In this document: piece by piece, positions 17,445 to 26,809 of the stretch
Numbering within the stretch: position 1 is the stretch's first letter
Layout of the letters: each line of letters starts with the position of its first letter
Origin: Aureibacter tunicatorum
GTDB lineage: Bacteria > Bacteroidota > Bacteroidia > Cytophagales > Cyclobacteriaceae
Length of the DNA: 64,000 bases
Direction of reading: 5' to 3'
Assembly (NCBI RefSeq): GCF_036492635.1
Contig: NZ_AP025305.1
Coordinates: 2,728,001 to 2,792,000, forward strand
The notes under the pieces: model-generated
What the model was told of the DNA's origin: nothing
Seen by the model: only the letters and a program-made list of their open reading frames with translations
Database searches by the model: none
Position numbers and translations under genes: made by a program

Positions 17445-18758
17445 ATGAAAAAAACAGCTACTCAACTCAAATTGGTGCTTGTCGCTTTATTTGCAGTCTT
17501 AAGTATCACTGAATCTTGGTCACAGGTAACTATAGATGCCCAAATCAGACCAAGAGCAGAATTTAGAAACGGGTTCAAAACATTAAGCGGTGAGGAAATC
17601 GATCCTGCATTCGCGATTTCGCAAAGAACTCGTTTGACTGTAGGCTACACTACCGATAAAATCATCATGAAAATCGCCATGCAAGATGTAAGAGTATGGG
17701 GAGACAGAGCTCAAGCATCTATGAATGATGGAGCTTCAACTATGGTTAATGAAGCTTGGGCGCAGATTCTTTTCAATCAAAACTTTTCATTAAAACTTGG
17801 ACGTCAAGCATTATCTTATGATGATGAAAGAATTCTAGGAGGATTGGATTGGGCGCAACAGGGTCGTTGGCATGATGCAATGGTATTCATGTACAATAAA
17901 AACGACTTTACAATACATGTAGGAGGCGCTTTCAACCAACAAAAAGAAGTATTGGAAGGAACATACTACGATCCCGCATTCAACAACTACAAAAACATGC
18001 AGTATACTTGGATGAGCAAGAAGATCGCAGGTGTTGACGTTTCGGCATTAGTTATGAACACAGGATTCCAGTACTCTGATGATACGCCATTGGCTTCGGA
18101 CACGACGATCAATTATCTTCAAACTATGGGTATCAACTTGAAAAAGAATACTGCTGATTGGGGAATTTTTGGTAGCATCTACCACCAAACCGGAAAAAAC
18201 AAGGCAAACCAAAATGTGAACGCTTGGTTAGCTTCCGTTAACGCTTACTACAAGCCAACAAACAAGTTGAAGTTTGGCGTTGGAACAGACTATGTGACTG
18301 GCCAAGATATGAATGCTCAAGGAGACAAAACTGTTTCTACATTTGATCCCCTTTACGGAACTCACCATAAATTCTATGGTTTCATGGACTACTTCTATGT
18401 AGGAAGTCCTCACCAAAATGTTGGTCTTTGGGATAAATACATTTCTGTTGACTATAAAGTAAACAGCAAGTGGAATGTAGCATTAAAAGCCCACCACTTC
18501 AATTCGGCAGCTGATATTTATGCCAGAACAGAGGGAGGAAGTTTCGCCGCAGAAATCGAGGACAGCTACTTGGGTACTGAATTGGATTTCACATTTGGCT
18601 ACAAATACAATGAATACATCAGCCTTGTGGGTGGATACTCTCAAATGTTCGCATCCTCTTCCATGGAAGTGCTTAAAGGCGGAAGCTCAACAACTGGGAA
18701 CAACTGGGCTTGGTTAATGCTAAACATCAACCCAAGAATTTTCACTTCTAAGAAATAA
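17445..18758 (+). CDS. Outer-membrane beta-barrel protein, alginate-export-like porin
   Basis: A 437-residue exported protein with a Sec signal peptide (LVLVALFAVLSITESWSQ). Alternating beta strands run throughout and end in an aromatic-rich strand (NNWAWLMLNINPRIF). The early segment IDAQIRPRAEFRNGF, then RQALSYDDERILGGLDWAQQ, is typical of the alginate_exp barrel family found near nrfHA in Bacteroidota. A role in nitrite or solute passage across the outer membrane is inferred from position only. The 136-base gap to ccsA carries no terminator, so it may share the nrf transcript. A terminator follows at 18782-18811. Confidence 0.85.
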   Translation: MKKTATQLKLVLVALFAVLSITESWSQVTIDAQIRPRAEFRNGFKTLSGEEIDPAFAISQRTRLTVGYTTDKIIMKIAMQDVRVWGDRAQASMNDGASTMVNEAWAQILFNQNFSLKLGRQALSYDDERILGGLDWAQQGRWHDAMVFMYNKNDFTIHVGGAFNQQKEVLEGTYYDPAFNNYKNMQYTWMSKKIAGVDVSALVMNTGFQYSDDTPLASDTTINYLQTMGINLKKNTADWGIFGSIYHQTGKNKANQNVNAWLASVNAYYKPTNKLKFGVGTDYVTGQDMNAQGDKTVSTFDPLYGTHHKFYGFMDYFYVGSPHQNVGLWDKYISVDYKVNSKWNVALKAHHFNSAADIYARTEGGSFAAEIEDSYLGTELDFTFGYKYNEYISLVGGYSQMFASSSMEVLKGGSSTTGNNWAWLMLNINPRIFTSKK

Positions 18759-18781
18759 CACAAATAAATTTCATACGCTTC

Positions 18782-18811
18782 AACCCCTCACGTCTACAAA
18801 CTTGAGGGGTT
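18782..18811 (+). terminator. Terminator after the porin gene
   Basis: AACCCCTCA pairs with TGAGGGGTT around a 12-base loop and is followed by ATTTATTTT on the plus strand. It overlaps the 3' end of the convergent gene (stop at 18794). Confidence 0.75.
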
Positions 18812-19327
18812 ATTTATTTTCGCACAATCCAATAAAAACTCATGCAAAATTCGAATATCTCCCCTACCTCTTTTTTTGCCTGAATTTGCCACGAGATAAA
18901 AGCTTGACATTATTAAGCCCAGTACTGGAACCAACCATAATATATCAGCCGACTTGCCCAAAGTCATTTGCGAAAAACCAATCAAAGCCACGCAAAAAAT
19001 CGCAAAGCCCAACAATCCATAAAAGAACATCAACATGGTCCAAACCGTTCCTTTTGGTCCGAAATAGCCACGGATTAAAGTTCCTCCTTTCTCTTCCTCC
19101 ACCTCAAATGTCAAGTACAAAAAAGGAGACCATAAATGCTTCTCATCGCTATCCACCCTTAATGTGGCATGATTCAACACCACGCTTCCCATTACATCAG
19201 TGGAGCCTTGCTTCAACACCTCCTTGATTTGATTCTTTATTTCTTCAGGCTCGCTCGAAGCCCAATACCTAAAACGCGGTCTGACATGGCTATCTTGCGA
19301 TAAATCTTTGATTTCGGATACTTTCAT
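18794..19327 (-). CDS. Unrecognised membrane protein with two helices
   Basis: A 177-residue protein starting MKVSEIKDLSQ. The first ~100 residues are soluble and charged (FRYWASSEPEEIKNQIKEVL, then LYLTFEVEEEKGGTLIRGYFG). Two membrane segments follow (TMLMFFYGLLGFAIFCVALIG and ILWLVPVLGLIMSSFYLV), then a short basic C-terminus. I prefer the ATG at 19327 because the frame upstream only offers a TTG. No motif tells its function. It is convergent with the porin gene and adjacent to the DUF2165 gene on the same strand (gap 84 bases). Confidence 0.72.
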   Translation of the reverse strand: MKVSEIKDLSQDSHVRPRFRYWASSEPEEIKNQIKEVLKQGSTDVMGSVVLNHATLRVDSDEKHLWSPFLYLTFEVEEEKGGTLIRGYFGPKGTVWTMLMFFYGLLGFAIFCVALIGFSQMTLGKSADILWLVPVLGLIMSSFYLVANSGKKRGRGDIRILHEFLLDCAKINNPSSL

Positions 19328-19411
19328 GTTTGTTTTTAGAGTGTGCAAAGAAAAAAATAGCAATATTTCATTTAAAAAGCAAATAATATCATCAATTTGA
19401 AATGTTAATCA

Positions 19412-19894
19412 TCAATCCATGGATATATAGATCAACGCTACTAAAGCCAAACTCATATTTCTCGCACCAGGTCCCACAGAATTGAAAAGCATGGACTGCC
19501 AAGACAAAAAGAACTCGCCTCCCACAACATAAAAGCCCATTCCAAAAATCAAAAACATCAGAGTCAGACCTGCCACAGCCATTTTCTTTGACTCGATATG
19601 CTCCTCGACCGACTTTCTAAGTGACCTTAACATCTTATATACTCCAATCCACAAAATAAAAGCAGTAGTCCCCTCAAAAATTATAATCAATGTATAAAAA
19701 AGTTTTTGCGTTGACATAGACTCAATGCGCCTCCATTCTACAGCTTCAGTCGTAATATCCATGCAGCTCATAACCCCTTTTACAAACATCCAATTGGACT
19801 GCCAATCATTCAGATTGTTAAAAAACACCATGGTCATGTAACAAGCATAACATAGCAAAACAAAAAGTTTAGAATATCTTTTCATCAAATTCAT
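19412..19894 (-). CDS. DUF2165-like small integral membrane protein
   Basis: A 160-residue protein with four predicted membrane helices. After the first helix comes NNLNDWQSNWMFVKGVMSCMD, matching the DUF2165 pattern of NNxxD...N..FV..V..MD, and later AFILWIGVYKMLR and FYVVGGEFFLSWQS. Function unknown. It is followed on the same strand by the two-helix protein. Family recognised by pattern, so moderately sure. Confidence 0.8.
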   Translation of the reverse strand: MNLMKRYSKLFVLLCYACYMTMVFFNNLNDWQSNWMFVKGVMSCMDITTEAVEWRRIESMSTQKLFYTLIIIFEGTTAFILWIGVYKMLRSLRKSVEEHIESKKMAVAGLTLMFLIFGMGFYVVGGEFFLSWQSMLFNSVGPGARNMSLALVALIYISMD

Positions 19895-20073
19895 TATATA
19901 TGCACTTTAGCCCAATTGAATAGAAATAAAAACAATACCACCTCGCTGAGATCTTTCAACTTTTCGACTCAAAGGCATACATATCTTAAAATATTAAGTC
20001 ATAATGATAAAACTTTGCAAGCATAGAAGAATAATATTCACTAATTTGAAATTCTAAAAACGTAAATCCACAT

Positions 20074-21915
20074 ATGATTAAGAATTCAATCGGACTTTTA
20101 TTAATAGCTATTGCTAGTTTCTCCTCTTGCTCTCAAAACGCTAATCGCAAGGAAGCTTCCATGGAGAATGTTGCTATTCAAAGTGAAGACGAGAAACTCA
20201 GCCAATTTTTCGAGCTTAAATTCAACCAAAAACTCAGCAGATTCCCAAACAAAGAAAGTGCTCTAGGCATAAAAAAACATCAAAATTTATGGGATGATGA
20301 ATCTGAAGCATTTCAAAAACAAGAAATCAAGGTACTAAGGTCAGAACTTAAAGAACTTGAGGAACTGATCAGTTATCAAGATCTAAGTCCAAACGCGAAA
20401 CTAAGCTATGATTTATTCAAGCGAAGCCATTTGGAAGATATCAAGTATATCGAGTACAAGCCCTATCACTATATTGTCAATCAAATGCATGGCATTCAAG
20501 CCGAAACGCCTGCATTGTTAATCAATAAGCATTCGATCAGCTCTGAAGAAGATGCATTGGACTATATTGATCGATTAAAAAACATAGAGTCTCTCATGGA
20601 TCAAGTGGTTGAATCCTTGCAAAAAAGCGATTCAATGAATACGCTTCCGCCAAAATTTGTCTACGATCATGTGATCAGGGATTGCGAGAATTTATCCAAA
20701 GGCTACCCTATCAATGAATCCGACACACTCAATACGATCTGGGAAGATTTCACAGATAAGCTTGGAGAAGCGAATACAATTGGCAAGAAACGAAAGGAAG
20801 AATTACTAGACAAAGCAAAAGAGGCTTTGTTGAAACATACCTTGCCGGGTTACCAACACCTCTTACAAACGCTTTACGTTCAGAAAGAAAAGACTACTGA
20901 AGACGATGGCGTATGGAAATTCCCGCAAGGCGATCAGTATTACCAATTCATGTTGGAAAGAATGACGACAACCAAGCTTAATGCCAATGAAATTCACGAA
21001 ATAGGCTTAAGCGAGGTAAAACGAATCCACTCCGAAATGATCGCTATCAAAGAGAGCGTTGGGTTCAAAGGCTCACTGAAAGAATTCTTTGAATTCATGA
21101 GAAACGACAAGCAATTCTACTTTGAAGATACCGAGCAAGGCAGAGAAGAGTATCTGGCTGAAGCTGTATTAACCATTGACAATATGAAGCAAAAGCTTGA
21201 CGAGTTATTCATTACAAAGCCCAAAGCCGATATTATTGTCAAAAGAGTCGAAGCGTTTAGGGAAAAATCAGCTGGGAAAGCATTTTATGAGATTCCATCG
21301 CCTGATGGAAGCATACCGGGAACTTATTACGCCAATCTATATAAAATGACCGACATGCCAAGATACCAATTGGAAGCCTTGGCATTTCATGAAGGTATCC
21401 CCGGGCATCATATGCAATTGTCAATCGCTCAAGAATTATCAGATTTGCCAAAATTCAGAAAATACAAGGAATATACTGCATATGTAGAAGGTTGGGGCCT
21501 TTATAGCGAATCCTTGGGCAAAGAAGTAGGTTTTTACAAAGATCCTTACTCCGACTTTGGAAGACTTGCTATGGAACTTTGGAGATCATGTCGACTCGTA
21601 GTGGACACAGGTATACATAGCAAAAAGTGGACGCGTCAAGAAAGCATAGACTTCTATGTTTCCAATACGCCAAACTCTGTCAATGACGCTGTGAAAATGG
21701 TCGAAAGACATGTGGTAATGCCGGGACAAGCAACCGCTTATAAAATTGGAATGCTTAAGATCATCGAGCTTAGAGAGAAGTCCAAAACGGTTTTGAAAGA
21801 CAAATTCGACATTCGCGAATTTCATGATGTAATATTAACAGACGGAGCATTGCCTCTTGATATTCTAGAACTCAAAGTGAATCAATGGATTGCATCCAAA
21901 GGTGCTCAAAGTTAA
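20074..21915 (+). CDS. DUF885 family lipoprotein (putative metallopeptidase)
   Basis: A 613-residue predicted lipoprotein; signal peptide IGLLLIAIASFSSC with the lipobox Cys at about 19. The DUF885 signature HEGIPGHH is at 439-446, a HExxH-type metal motif (HEGIP with a following HH), followed by EGWGLYSE at about 473-480, whose glutamates are likely further ligands. The N-terminal half is helical and charged. DUF885 proteins are thought to be gluzincin-like peptidases; substrate unknown. It is likely anchored in the periplasm or outer membrane. Monocistronic. Confidence 0.9.
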   Translation: MIKNSIGLLLIAIASFSSCSQNANRKEASMENVAIQSEDEKLSQFFELKFNQKLSRFPNKESALGIKKHQNLWDDESEAFQKQEIKVLRSELKELEELISYQDLSPNAKLSYDLFKRSHLEDIKYIEYKPYHYIVNQMHGIQAETPALLINKHSISSEEDALDYIDRLKNIESLMDQVVESLQKSDSMNTLPPKFVYDHVIRDCENLSKGYPINESDTLNTIWEDFTDKLGEANTIGKKRKEELLDKAKEALLKHTLPGYQHLLQTLYVQKEKTTEDDGVWKFPQGDQYYQFMLERMTTTKLNANEIHEIGLSEVKRIHSEMIAIKESVGFKGSLKEFFEFMRNDKQFYFEDTEQGREEYLAEAVLTIDNMKQKLDELFITKPKADIIVKRVEAFREKSAGKAFYEIPSPDGSIPGTYYANLYKMTDMPRYQLEALAFHEGIPGHHMQLSIAQELSDLPKFRKYKEYTAYVEGWGLYSESLGKEVGFYKDPYSDFGRLAMELWRSCRLVVDTGIHSKKWTRQESIDFYVSNTPNSVNDAVKMVERHVVMPGQATAYKIGMLKIIELREKSKTVLKDKFDIREFHDVILTDGALPLDILELKVNQWIASKGAQS

Positions 21916-22001
21916 TATTGCTTATATTTCGCGATAAAATCAAAGACGCTAATTAGCATAAAATATTTGCTTGCCTGAATAACAAAATTCGAAAAAAAGC
22001 G

Positions 22002-22009
22002 TATATTTG
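22002..22009 (+). promoter_or_regulatory. -7 element (TATATTTG) of the structured RNA gene
   Basis: TATATTTG is an exact TAnnTTTG match just upstream of the structured RNA. The expected start point is near 22015. The TTTG box is not conserved at the right distance. Confidence 0.5.
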
Positions 22010-22014
22010 ATACA

Positions 22015-22262
22015 AGGAAAAGGAATTAAAAGTATTCCCATGGAGACGGACATGTTTTCAAACCTAACATGATAATTTATAACGAGTAAGCCGCTTTTCA
22101 AAACCAGGCCTCAACCCGCAAGGGTCATTCTTAGAATGTCAACAGTGGAAGGTTGCGATGCAGTGGGCAACTTAAATCCTGTCTGATACGGGGTTTGATT
22201 AACCATCTCGCTTCATGGGTCCCTATTATATTAAGGCGAACATTCATTTGTTCGCCTTTTCT
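22015..22262 (+). ncRNA. Free-standing structured RNA of about 250 nt (6S-like candidate)
   Basis: No coding frame is present, but base-pairing is dense. A closing stem pairs CCCATG (22037-22042) and GAGA (22043-22046) with CATGGG (22214-22219) and TCTC (22206-22209). Inside it are hairpins at 22051-22071 (CATGTT/AACATG), 22114-22125 (ACCC-GCAA-GGGT, a GNRA loop), 22126-22138 (CATTC/GAATG), 22151-22173 (GTTGC/GCAAC) and 22174-22196 (nine pairs). A promoter-like TATATTTG precedes it and a strong terminator ends it, so it is an independent transcript rather than a leader. It could be the Bacteroidota 6S RNA; it lacks tmRNA, RNase P and SRP core motifs. Exact ends are estimates. Confidence 0.6.
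22233..22260 (+). terminator. Strong intrinsic terminator of the structured RNA
   Basis: A perfect 10-bp stem, AAGGCGAACA/TGTTCGCCTT, with a 6-base loop is followed by TTCTTTTTT. It ends 117 bases before the thioesterase ATG. Confidence 0.9.
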
Positions 22263-22376
22263 TTTTTATATCCCCCAACCTGAAAGCTAGAAACTACGTA
22301 GAATGAAAAAGTTTCGAACCATGTGCATGACACGCATCAATCTAATTTTACATGGTAAGCATTAATTTTTGATAAA

Positions 22377-22889
22377 ATGACCACAAAAGAAGTACTGCAA
22401 AAAATTACCGAATCAAAATCAATCATCAGATTTCAAGATTGCGACCCTTTCGCTCATCTGAACAATGCCAAATACCTAGACTACTTTTTCAACGCAAGAG
22501 AAGACCAAGTTCCTAAACTTTACGGTTTTAATATCGCGGACATCTTTCAGGAATTCAAGGCGGCATGGGTAGTTTACCAACATCATATCGCTTATGTCAA
22601 GCCGGCCATGTTTGGCGAATGGGTGAACATTTATTCCAGAATTGTTAATTATGATGAGAACACGGTAGTTGTTGAGTATTATATGACTGATGAAAAGGGC
22701 AAAGATCTCAAATGCCTTCTTTGGACTACGTTCAAATTTGTCGAACTCAAAACCGGGAAAAAATCGACTCACCCTGATAAAGTTGAAAATTTCTTAAAGA
22801 AAGTATATTACAACATAGGATTTACTGAAAACCCAATCAATATCAACGACAGAGTCAAAGAAATTAAAAACGAACTTGCTTCATCCTAA
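22377..22889 (+). CDS. Hotdog-fold acyl-CoA thioesterase (YbgC/4HBT-like)
   Basis: A 170-residue cytosolic protein. RFQDCDPFAHLNNAKYLDYF holds the 4HBT active-site pattern (Asp in DxDPxxHLNN), followed by the long hotdog helix and strands (HHIAYVKPAMFGEWVNIYS, then TVVVEYYMTDEKG). The enzymes hydrolyse acyl-CoA or acyl-ACP thioesters; the acyl substrate cannot be read from sequence. Slightly longer than YbgC (about 135) because of the C-terminal extension. Monocistronic after the structured RNA terminator. Confidence 0.85.
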   Translation: MTTKEVLQKITESKSIIRFQDCDPFAHLNNAKYLDYFFNAREDQVPKLYGFNIADIFQEFKAAWVVYQHHIAYVKPAMFGEWVNIYSRIVNYDENTVVVEYYMTDEKGKDLKCLLWTTFKFVELKTGKKSTHPDKVENFLKKVYYNIGFTENPININDRVKEIKNELASS

Positions 22890-23001
22890 CCATTTCAAGC
22901 CCGGCAATCCAATCCTTAAGTTTGTGAGCTGCCGAGCTTCATATATATTATAAGACATCGTTTTGAATAGGAGGCTATTCCAATGAATGGCATAATATCT
23001 T

Positions 23002-23619
23002 CTATAAAATATCTATTCCAAATTTATTCAACAGCGCCTTAAACAAAGAATAAATGAGCTCAAATAGAGCAACTGGAACAATTGTGAAAAAAGCGATAGA
23101 AAACAAGGACACCGACGACAGATCAATAGTATACCATTCGTATAATAAATTATTCATGATTACACTTATGAAAAGATAAACCACAAAAAAAATCATATCC
23201 ATTATGCATCTGCCAGCATATGAATTAGACCTTTTATGCAAAAACTTATACGAAATATGCATCAATGCAATGGCAGCTATCGCAATGACTCCGCCGGGAA
23301 GGTTTAAATATTCATCTAAAAAATAATTGTACAAAACGATCAAAACTGAAATAGTCGACATAATCAAAACTTCACGATAACTAAACGTTTTGAAAAATGA
23401 TCTAATCTCACCTTGCACCGAATATCCCGCTTCATCATCACTATTATTCTCAATCTTTGGCGCTACTTTTATCCTAATATCACTTTCCAATTTACCTTCC
23501 AAAAGCTCATGAGCTGCTTCGATTGCATCTGACTCGTATATGTCAGAGTTGTTGATTATTGTTTGCAATTCCTTCGACTGCTTGTTCCTATACCTATTAA
23601 GATAATATGATTTACTCAT
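23002..23619 (-). CDS. Unrecognised membrane protein with N-terminal helical segment
   Basis: A 205-residue protein. The first ~50 residues (LQTIINNSDIYESDAIEAAHELLEGK) fit a short motif seen at the N-terminus of many Bacteroidota membrane proteins, in which residues follow the form Y...AIEAA..LL. A linker to about 75 precedes four predicted membrane helices (VLIMSTISVLIVLYNYFL to PVALFELIYSLFKALL). No catalytic residues are apparent. It stands alone, convergent with the thioesterase gene. Function unknown. Confidence 0.72.
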   Translation of the reverse strand: MSKSYYLNRYRNKQSKELQTIINNSDIYESDAIEAAHELLEGKLESDIRIKVAPKIENNSDDEAGYSVQGEIRSFFKTFSYREVLIMSTISVLIVLYNYFLDEYLNLPGGVIAIAAIALMHISYKFLHKRSNSYAGRCIMDMIFFVVYLFISVIMNNLLYEWYTIDLSSVSLFSIAFFTIVPVALFELIYSLFKALLNKFGIDIL

Positions 23620-23930
23620 TCAAAAATTATATTAAAAATTCGGAGAACCAAACCCTCCATAAAAAGCTGTAAATTACAATATAAATCCCTTAAAATTAAT
23701 CATTTTATATTTAACAATGATGACTCTTGTCATATAAATCGAAACGATCCTTTCCATAATTTTGACACAGAGACATCTTATTATCTCAAGATCACACAGA
23801 GCATTTACTCTTATCATTTCGTCCATATAAGCTTCTAATTTCTTTCTCCTTTTTAGAGAACACAATAGCTGGAAATTGAGTAAATCCATTAAGAACAATC
23901 GTATTTAATTCTATTTATAAATATATCAAC
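23620..23930. other. Intergenic region with no supported gene
   Basis: AT-rich. A 74-codon minus-strand frame at 23674-23898 is present but has no recognisable motif. The plus-strand side must carry the SDR promoter; no exact TAnnTTTG was identified. Confidence 0.4.
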
Positions 23931-24647
23931 ATGCAATCTATCAAAGGAAAAAACGCACTGATCACAGGAGCAGGCAAAGGCATTGGAAAGGCTATAGCTC
24001 TGGCACTTGCCAGCGAAGGTGTAAATGTAGCGCTAATCGCAAGAACTCAACAGGATATTGACCAAACAGCCGAAGAAGCTAAAAAGCATGGCATTAAAGC
24101 TTTCGCTGTTACGGCTGATATTTCTTCATTGGAATCTGTCAACAAAGCCGCTGAGCAAGTCAAGTCGCAATTTGGAAATATCGACATCCTCATCAACAAT
24201 GCGGGAATCGGCAGATTTGGCAGCTTCATGGAGCTTGAGCCTGCGCAATGGGAAGAAGTTATTCAAATCAACCTGATGGGCACTTACTATGTTACCAGGG
24301 CTTTTCTGCCAGAAATGATCAAGCAAGCATCCGGGGACATTATCAACATTTCCTCGACTGCCGGACAGAGAGGAGCAGCGGTAACCAGCGCATACAGCGC
24401 TTCAAAGTTCGCTGTATTGGGCTTGACTGAGTCGCTTATGCAAGAAGTAAGAAAACACAATATCAGAGTCACTGCTTTGACACCAAGCACCGTGGCCACA
24501 GACATGGCACTTGACCTTAAGCTCACTGATGGCAACCCGGATAAAGTCATGCAAGCCGAAGACATCGCAGAGCTTATACTTGCCCAACTAAAGCTCAACA
24601 GAAGAGTATTCATCAAAGAATCCGGAATCTGGTCTACAAACCCATAA
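23931..24647 (+). CDS. Short-chain dehydrogenase/reductase (FabG-like)
   Basis: A 238-residue classical SDR. The cofactor motif TGAGKGIG is at about 12-19, NNAG at about 88-91, and the catalytic Ser in NISST precedes the YSASK motif (Tyr and Lys about 155 and 159). The pattern fits 3-oxoacyl-ACP-reductase-like oxidoreductases, but stand-alone copies such as this often act on other ketones, so the substrate is open. No fatty-acid genes are adjacent. A long terminator stem follows at 24658-24719. Confidence 0.9.
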   Translation: MQSIKGKNALITGAGKGIGKAIALALASEGVNVALIARTQQDIDQTAEEAKKHGIKAFAVTADISSLESVNKAAEQVKSQFGNIDILINNAGIGRFGSFMELEPAQWEEVIQINLMGTYYVTRAFLPEMIKQASGDIINISSTAGQRGAAVTSAYSASKFAVLGLTESLMQEVRKHNIRVTALTPSTVATDMALDLKLTDGNPDKVMQAEDIAELILAQLKLNRRVFIKESGIWSTNP

Positions 24648-24657
24648 CTTATACCCC

Positions 24658-24719
24658 AAAAGACATCAGACTCAGCATTCTCAAGCATATTCGTAGAAAT
24701 GCTGTATTTGATGTCTTTT
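24658..24719 (+). terminator. Terminator after the SDR gene
   Basis: AAAAGACATCA (24658-24668) pairs perfectly with TGATGTCTTTT (24709-24719), with an inner AGCATT/AATGCT stem and a T run at the 3' side. Confidence 0.7.
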
Positions 24720-24992
24720 TAAATCTATAGAATTCTATTCACAACTACTCACACTCTATTCCTTTCCTTATAATTCAATATCTATACTGATTCTTTAGAA
24801 AATGGACGAGTTCCTAACTATTAAATTATTACTGTGTTTAGTCAATGAAGATTATCTTGAACCGATGTAAATTCTGAATAAATGATTAGCATAAGTTGCT
24901 TGCAAAGTAATAGTCCAATGATAAAGTACAAATTACAATGATGTAATGAACAAATTTGAAACTATCAAATAGAAATAAATACTTGCTAATAG
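24720..24992. other. Intergenic region upstream of the effector-like gene
   Basis: About 270 AT-rich bases without a credible gene or repeat. No Bacteroidota promoter match was found. Confidence 0.4.
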
Positions 24993-26360
24993 ATGTATAA
25001 AAACACTCTTCAAAAAAAAAGTCGCAGTGCTAGGAAAGACAGAAAGCAAAGTATTGCAAAGGTTGTGAGTTACTCTCAGCAAAACAATGTCATACAGAGG
25101 AGTAAATGGTTCAAAAAAAAGAAAAAAAATGAAAAAGCGGACATCAGTCGATTTGGGTTTGATGACCATGACTCAGAAGATGAAGATGCGTACATAGAAG
25201 TGTTGGCTCCGGTCGAATATCTGGAAGAGGAGCCCAAGCCGAAGGATAAAGCAAAAATACCACCTGAGTATGAAAGTCATGGGGAGTTTGATACAGATTA
25301 TCGTGTGGCAAGGGGTGTAGAACCTGATTATGAAGCCAATCCGGACATTCTTCCTCGCATAGGTCAACAAGGATTGACAAACTGTGCAGAGAATGTTCCA
25401 ATCCATAGTGATCTTGAATTGACGAGGTCAAAACTTTTTAACCAAATGAATATCGCAGGGAAAGCCAAAGACTATAAGTCAAATATCCAAGACAAAATGC
25501 CCGAAGATTTTGGCTTGGACGCATATCCATTAGATAATATCCCGGAAGATTCGGTTTCATCAGATTTTTCAAAATCACATCCTTGGGATAAAGATATACT
25601 GCACTCTAACTATTTATGTCCGATGCCACTTGAAGGGAGATATCTCAATTATGTCCGACATTATATAAGAAGGGCCGGACCGATGGCCAAAGATTATGGT
25701 ATCACATGCTCGGAAGCTTTCTTGGCAGCTGATGAAGTAATTGAATCATATTTTGATCAACTATGTGTCACTGCATATCGCAAAAGCATTGAGTTGATGA
25801 GAGCTCATCCACTAACAAATCCTATGAAATTTTATTATCCAGTTCTCGATGAGGTGAAAGAACAAAATGATCGAATGGGTAGCTGGCTCAATGGTCATTA
25901 TGTCAGAGGGTGCACTCACCGCGGTTACCAAGAAGCTAAGGAAGAGATAAGAAAAGAAAAACATGCAGAAAGAAAAGCTCGGGGAATAGAGCAGAAGGTA
26001 GAAGCGAGCCCATCATTGAATAAATTTGACCGAGAAGATCCTGAGTTTTTAAATTTAGTAATCGAATATGACCCCGACACCGTAGACGAATCCTATATCG
26101 CGGATCATTGGCAAGCCGAAGCGGCAGTATTTGTTCCTTCTTTCAAAAATATCTATACCCAAATCTATGAAGAAGTCTTGCTCAAGGCTTGGAATCAAAA
26201 ATATTATCAGATGAGCTATGTCGATGCGCTTTCGCAGTTAATGTTTGATATAGATACGTGTCGAGTGACAAAGCATCCAAATATTTTTAATGAAAAAATC
26301 GTACGCGGGCTGGCCTTGCGAATTATTTTCGAACTATACGAAAATAAAATGTTTCAGTAG
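24993..26360 (+). CDS. Unrecognised effector-like protein with basic N-terminal leader
   Basis: A 455-residue soluble protein with no signal peptide. Residues 1-36 form a basic Ser/Lys/Arg/Gln-rich leader ending QQNNVIQRS, and a Lys-rich stretch (WFKKKKKNEK) and an acidic segment (DDHDSEDEDAY) follow. Leaders ending in a VIQR-like motif are common on cytoplasmic proteins associated with extracellular contractile injection systems in Bacteroidota (family knowledge). The body is of unknown fold; segments such as LEGRYLNYVRHYIRRAG and KAWNQKYYQMSYVDAL look helical. No active site recognised. The protein at 30491 shares the leader layout. Codon choice looks less biased than in neighbours (impression only). 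Confidence 0.7.
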   Translation: MYKNTLQKKSRSARKDRKQSIAKVVSYSQQNNVIQRSKWFKKKKKNEKADISRFGFDDHDSEDEDAYIEVLAPVEYLEEEPKPKDKAKIPPEYESHGEFDTDYRVARGVEPDYEANPDILPRIGQQGLTNCAENVPIHSDLELTRSKLFNQMNIAGKAKDYKSNIQDKMPEDFGLDAYPLDNIPEDSVSSDFSKSHPWDKDILHSNYLCPMPLEGRYLNYVRHYIRRAGPMAKDYGITCSEAFLAADEVIESYFDQLCVTAYRKSIELMRAHPLTNPMKFYYPVLDEVKEQNDRMGSWLNGHYVRGCTHRGYQEAKEEIRKEKHAERKARGIEQKVEASPSLNKFDREDPEFLNLVIEYDPDTVDESYIADHWQAEAAVFVPSFKNIYTQIYEEVLLKAWNQKYYQMSYVDALSQLMFDIDTCRVTKHPNIFNEKIVRGLALRIIFELYENKMFQ

Positions 26361-26809
26361 CTGAGATCAATTATGGAATCTGTATGACTTTGATATTTTC
26401 TGGGAAAAATCTCTTTGTTTCTAGTAACTGAAAAGTCTTTAGATGAGCAAGAGGAAAATGGAATGATAAATATCTGATTCTCATCAAATCATGGAGAGAA
26501 AACTGTAAGCATTTATCCCAATATTTCAAATTTACAGATTAAGTCCGCAAGCTGCTATACAATCAATGTTGTTAAGGCTATGATGAAAAAATACGAAAAG
26601 CTCATATATTAAACGAAAACAAATGTAATCAAAAAAGAGATAAGTCGATAAACAACTTATCATTAGAAAGCAGACTGCCTTTGTATATATAAACTGTTGA
26701 TATATGATTAAATCGTTCGAGAAAGATCCTCCGCAAATTTACCCACACTTCAACAGTATAATAGCTGTAATAAAATTAGACTGTATATATAAACATGACA
26801 CAGTTTGAT
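26361..26809. other. Gene-free accessory DNA, possibly decayed
   Basis: About 450 bases with many stops in all frames. One plus frame at about 26490-26612 reads VSIYPNISNLQIKS then YTINVV before TAA, vaguely like a degraded T9SS tail. GTATATATAAAC occurs twice (about 26684 and 26783). GATAAGTCGATAAACAACTTATC is an imperfect palindrome near 26638. Nothing here supports a functional gene. Confidence 0.4.

Noticed and set aside
18782-18811. Bidirectional terminator between the porin and the two-helix protein
   Set aside because: Only the plus-strand side has a T-rich run; the minus-strand side does not.
22015-22262. Riboswitch for the thioesterase gene
   Set aside because: A strong terminator and 117 further bases separate it from the gene; no known aptamer core (cobalamin, TPP, SAM) was seen.
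23674-23898. A 74-codon minus-strand frame in the gap before the SDR gene
   Set aside because: No motif, odd composition and no partner; it lies where the SDR promoter is expected.
26461-26612. Possible T9SS tail remnant (VSIYPN-like)
   Set aside because: Too short and interrupted, with no preceding gene; kept only as a remark.
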